This document shows, one piece after another, positions 4,692-5,119 of a DNA stretch of 5,119 nucleotides (positions are counted from its first letter, which is position 1; every line of letters begins with the position of its first letter). Below the pieces are notes generated by a model. The model did no database searches. It saw only the letters and a list, made by a program, of their open reading frames with translations, and had not been told where the DNA came from. Made by a program: the position numbers and the translations under genes. Source of the stretch: Lachnospira sp. UBA4285. GTDB taxonomy: Bacteria; Bacillota; Clostridia; Lachnospirales; Lachnospiraceae. The DNA lies in assembly GCA_002394965.1 (NCBI GenBank), contig DGVL01000084.1, positions 1 to 5,119 on the forward strand, given 5' to 3'.

Positions 4692-5119
4692 AAAAATGGC
4701 ACGTCTTCTGCTCTTTTCGCAGGACGACGCTGCCGTGCAGATCGCAGACCGGCATGGGGAGCAGCCCCCGCTCGGCACAGAACTCCCGAACGGCTTTTCC
4801 CGCACCGGAGAACTGGGTGCTGTTCACATCGTGAATGAGCAGCACGCCGCCCGGCGAAAGACGGTCGAAGAACCGCGGCAGCGCCGCCGCGGTGGGGGCG
4901 TAGAGGTCCGCATCGACGGAGGCAAAGGCAAAGTGCGTCTCCCTGCAGCCGTCGAAGCTGTCCGGGAAGTATCCCGGATGGAACACCGCCCGTTCCGGGT
5001 GTGGCAGCCGCTTTTCCACCGTCTCCATGGCCGTCTCGGAAAAGTCGCCCGCCTTTGCCCGGGAGAGGCCCTGGGCCTGTTCGATCTCCACATCCTTCGC
5101 GGGAAAGCCCTCGAAGGTA
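4690..5119 (-). CDS. TylF/MycF-type SAM-dependent O-methyltransferase, C-terminal part
   Basis: The last 142 residues of a class I methyltransferase; the 5' part, including the SAM-binding GxGxG region, lies beyond the right edge. The visible frame starts TFEGFPAKDVE and shows family landmarks: GDFSET at 24-29, the strand FASVDADLY at 65-73 with paired acidic residues, RLSPGGVLLIHDV at 86-98 and GKAVREFC at 107-114. The family methylates hydroxyl groups of sugars or other small molecules, in antibiotic, polysaccharide and related clusters, using Mg2+; the acidic pair and the HD at 96-97 (usually DD, as I recall) are the likely metal-site region. TylF-type proteins are about 250 residues, so roughly 100 are missing. 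The GTG at 5091 is internal, not the start. GC content is much higher than in lysR, and no link to the downstream operon is evident because a strong terminator separates them. The substrate is unknown. Confidence 0.8.
   Translation of the reverse strand, partial: TFEGFPAKDVEIEQAQGLSRAKAGDFSETAMETVEKRLPHPERAVFHPGYFPDSFDGCRETHFAFASVDADLYAPTAAALPRFFDRLSPGGVLLIHDVNSTQFSGAGKAVREFCAERGLLPMPVCDLHGSVVLRKEQKTCHF

Noticed and set aside
4390..4838. Plus-strand open frames over the lysR upstream gap and methyltransferase end
   Set aside because: They cross two strong hairpins and the antisense of a recognisable methyltransferase, have no RBS of note, and give no recognisable protein.

Overview
The window reads as chromosomal DNA from an anaerobic, moderately GC-rich Firmicute, most likely a gut-type clostridium. 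This is inferred from the gene set (a [4Fe-4S] old-yellow-enzyme family oxidoreductase of the kind common in anaerobic Clostridia, a Zn alcohol dehydrogenase and a LysR regulator), strong AGGAG-type ribosome binding sites and compact Rho-independent terminators. The species cannot be named from the sequence. All four recognisable genes are on the minus strand, so transcription runs from right to left.

Right edge (4690-5119): the last 142 codons of a TylF/MycF-type SAM-dependent O-methyltransferase, clearly more GC-rich than its neighbours. Its stop codon sits in an imperfect hairpin and is followed by a 17-bp GC-rich stem with a T-rich tail (terminator, 4591-4639). From 4402 to 4590 there is no gene; this stretch holds the proposed lysR promoter and several ATGCA/TGCAT words.

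Middle (3334-4391): a LysR-type regulator with its own promoter, closed by a 10-bp terminator hairpin (3457-3484). The rest of the gap holds a good sigma-70-like promoter with a dyad over its -35 and spacer, which probably drives the two genes downstream.

Core module (218-3333): a 678-residue FMN/[4Fe-4S]/FAD enoate-reductase-like enzyme with a GTG start, followed by a 354-residue zinc alcohol dehydrogenase. The stop codon of the first gene lies just before the ribosome binding site of the second, so the two are almost certainly one operon. A 16-bp perfect hairpin ends it at 152-198. The genes suggest a LysR-controlled, substrate-specific pathway: the dehydrogenase interconverts an alcohol with an aldehyde or ketone, and the flavoenzyme reduces (or forms) the conjugated C=C bond. 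The substrate is unknown; aryl, cinnamyl, steroid-like or plant-phenolic compounds are reasonable guesses from the families.

Left edge (1-184): no convincing gene. A minus-strand reading frame starts in the loop of the operon terminator and runs off the window; it is recorded at low confidence with two weak inverted repeats. The large plus-strand open frames opposite the core genes are judged to be antisense shadows.
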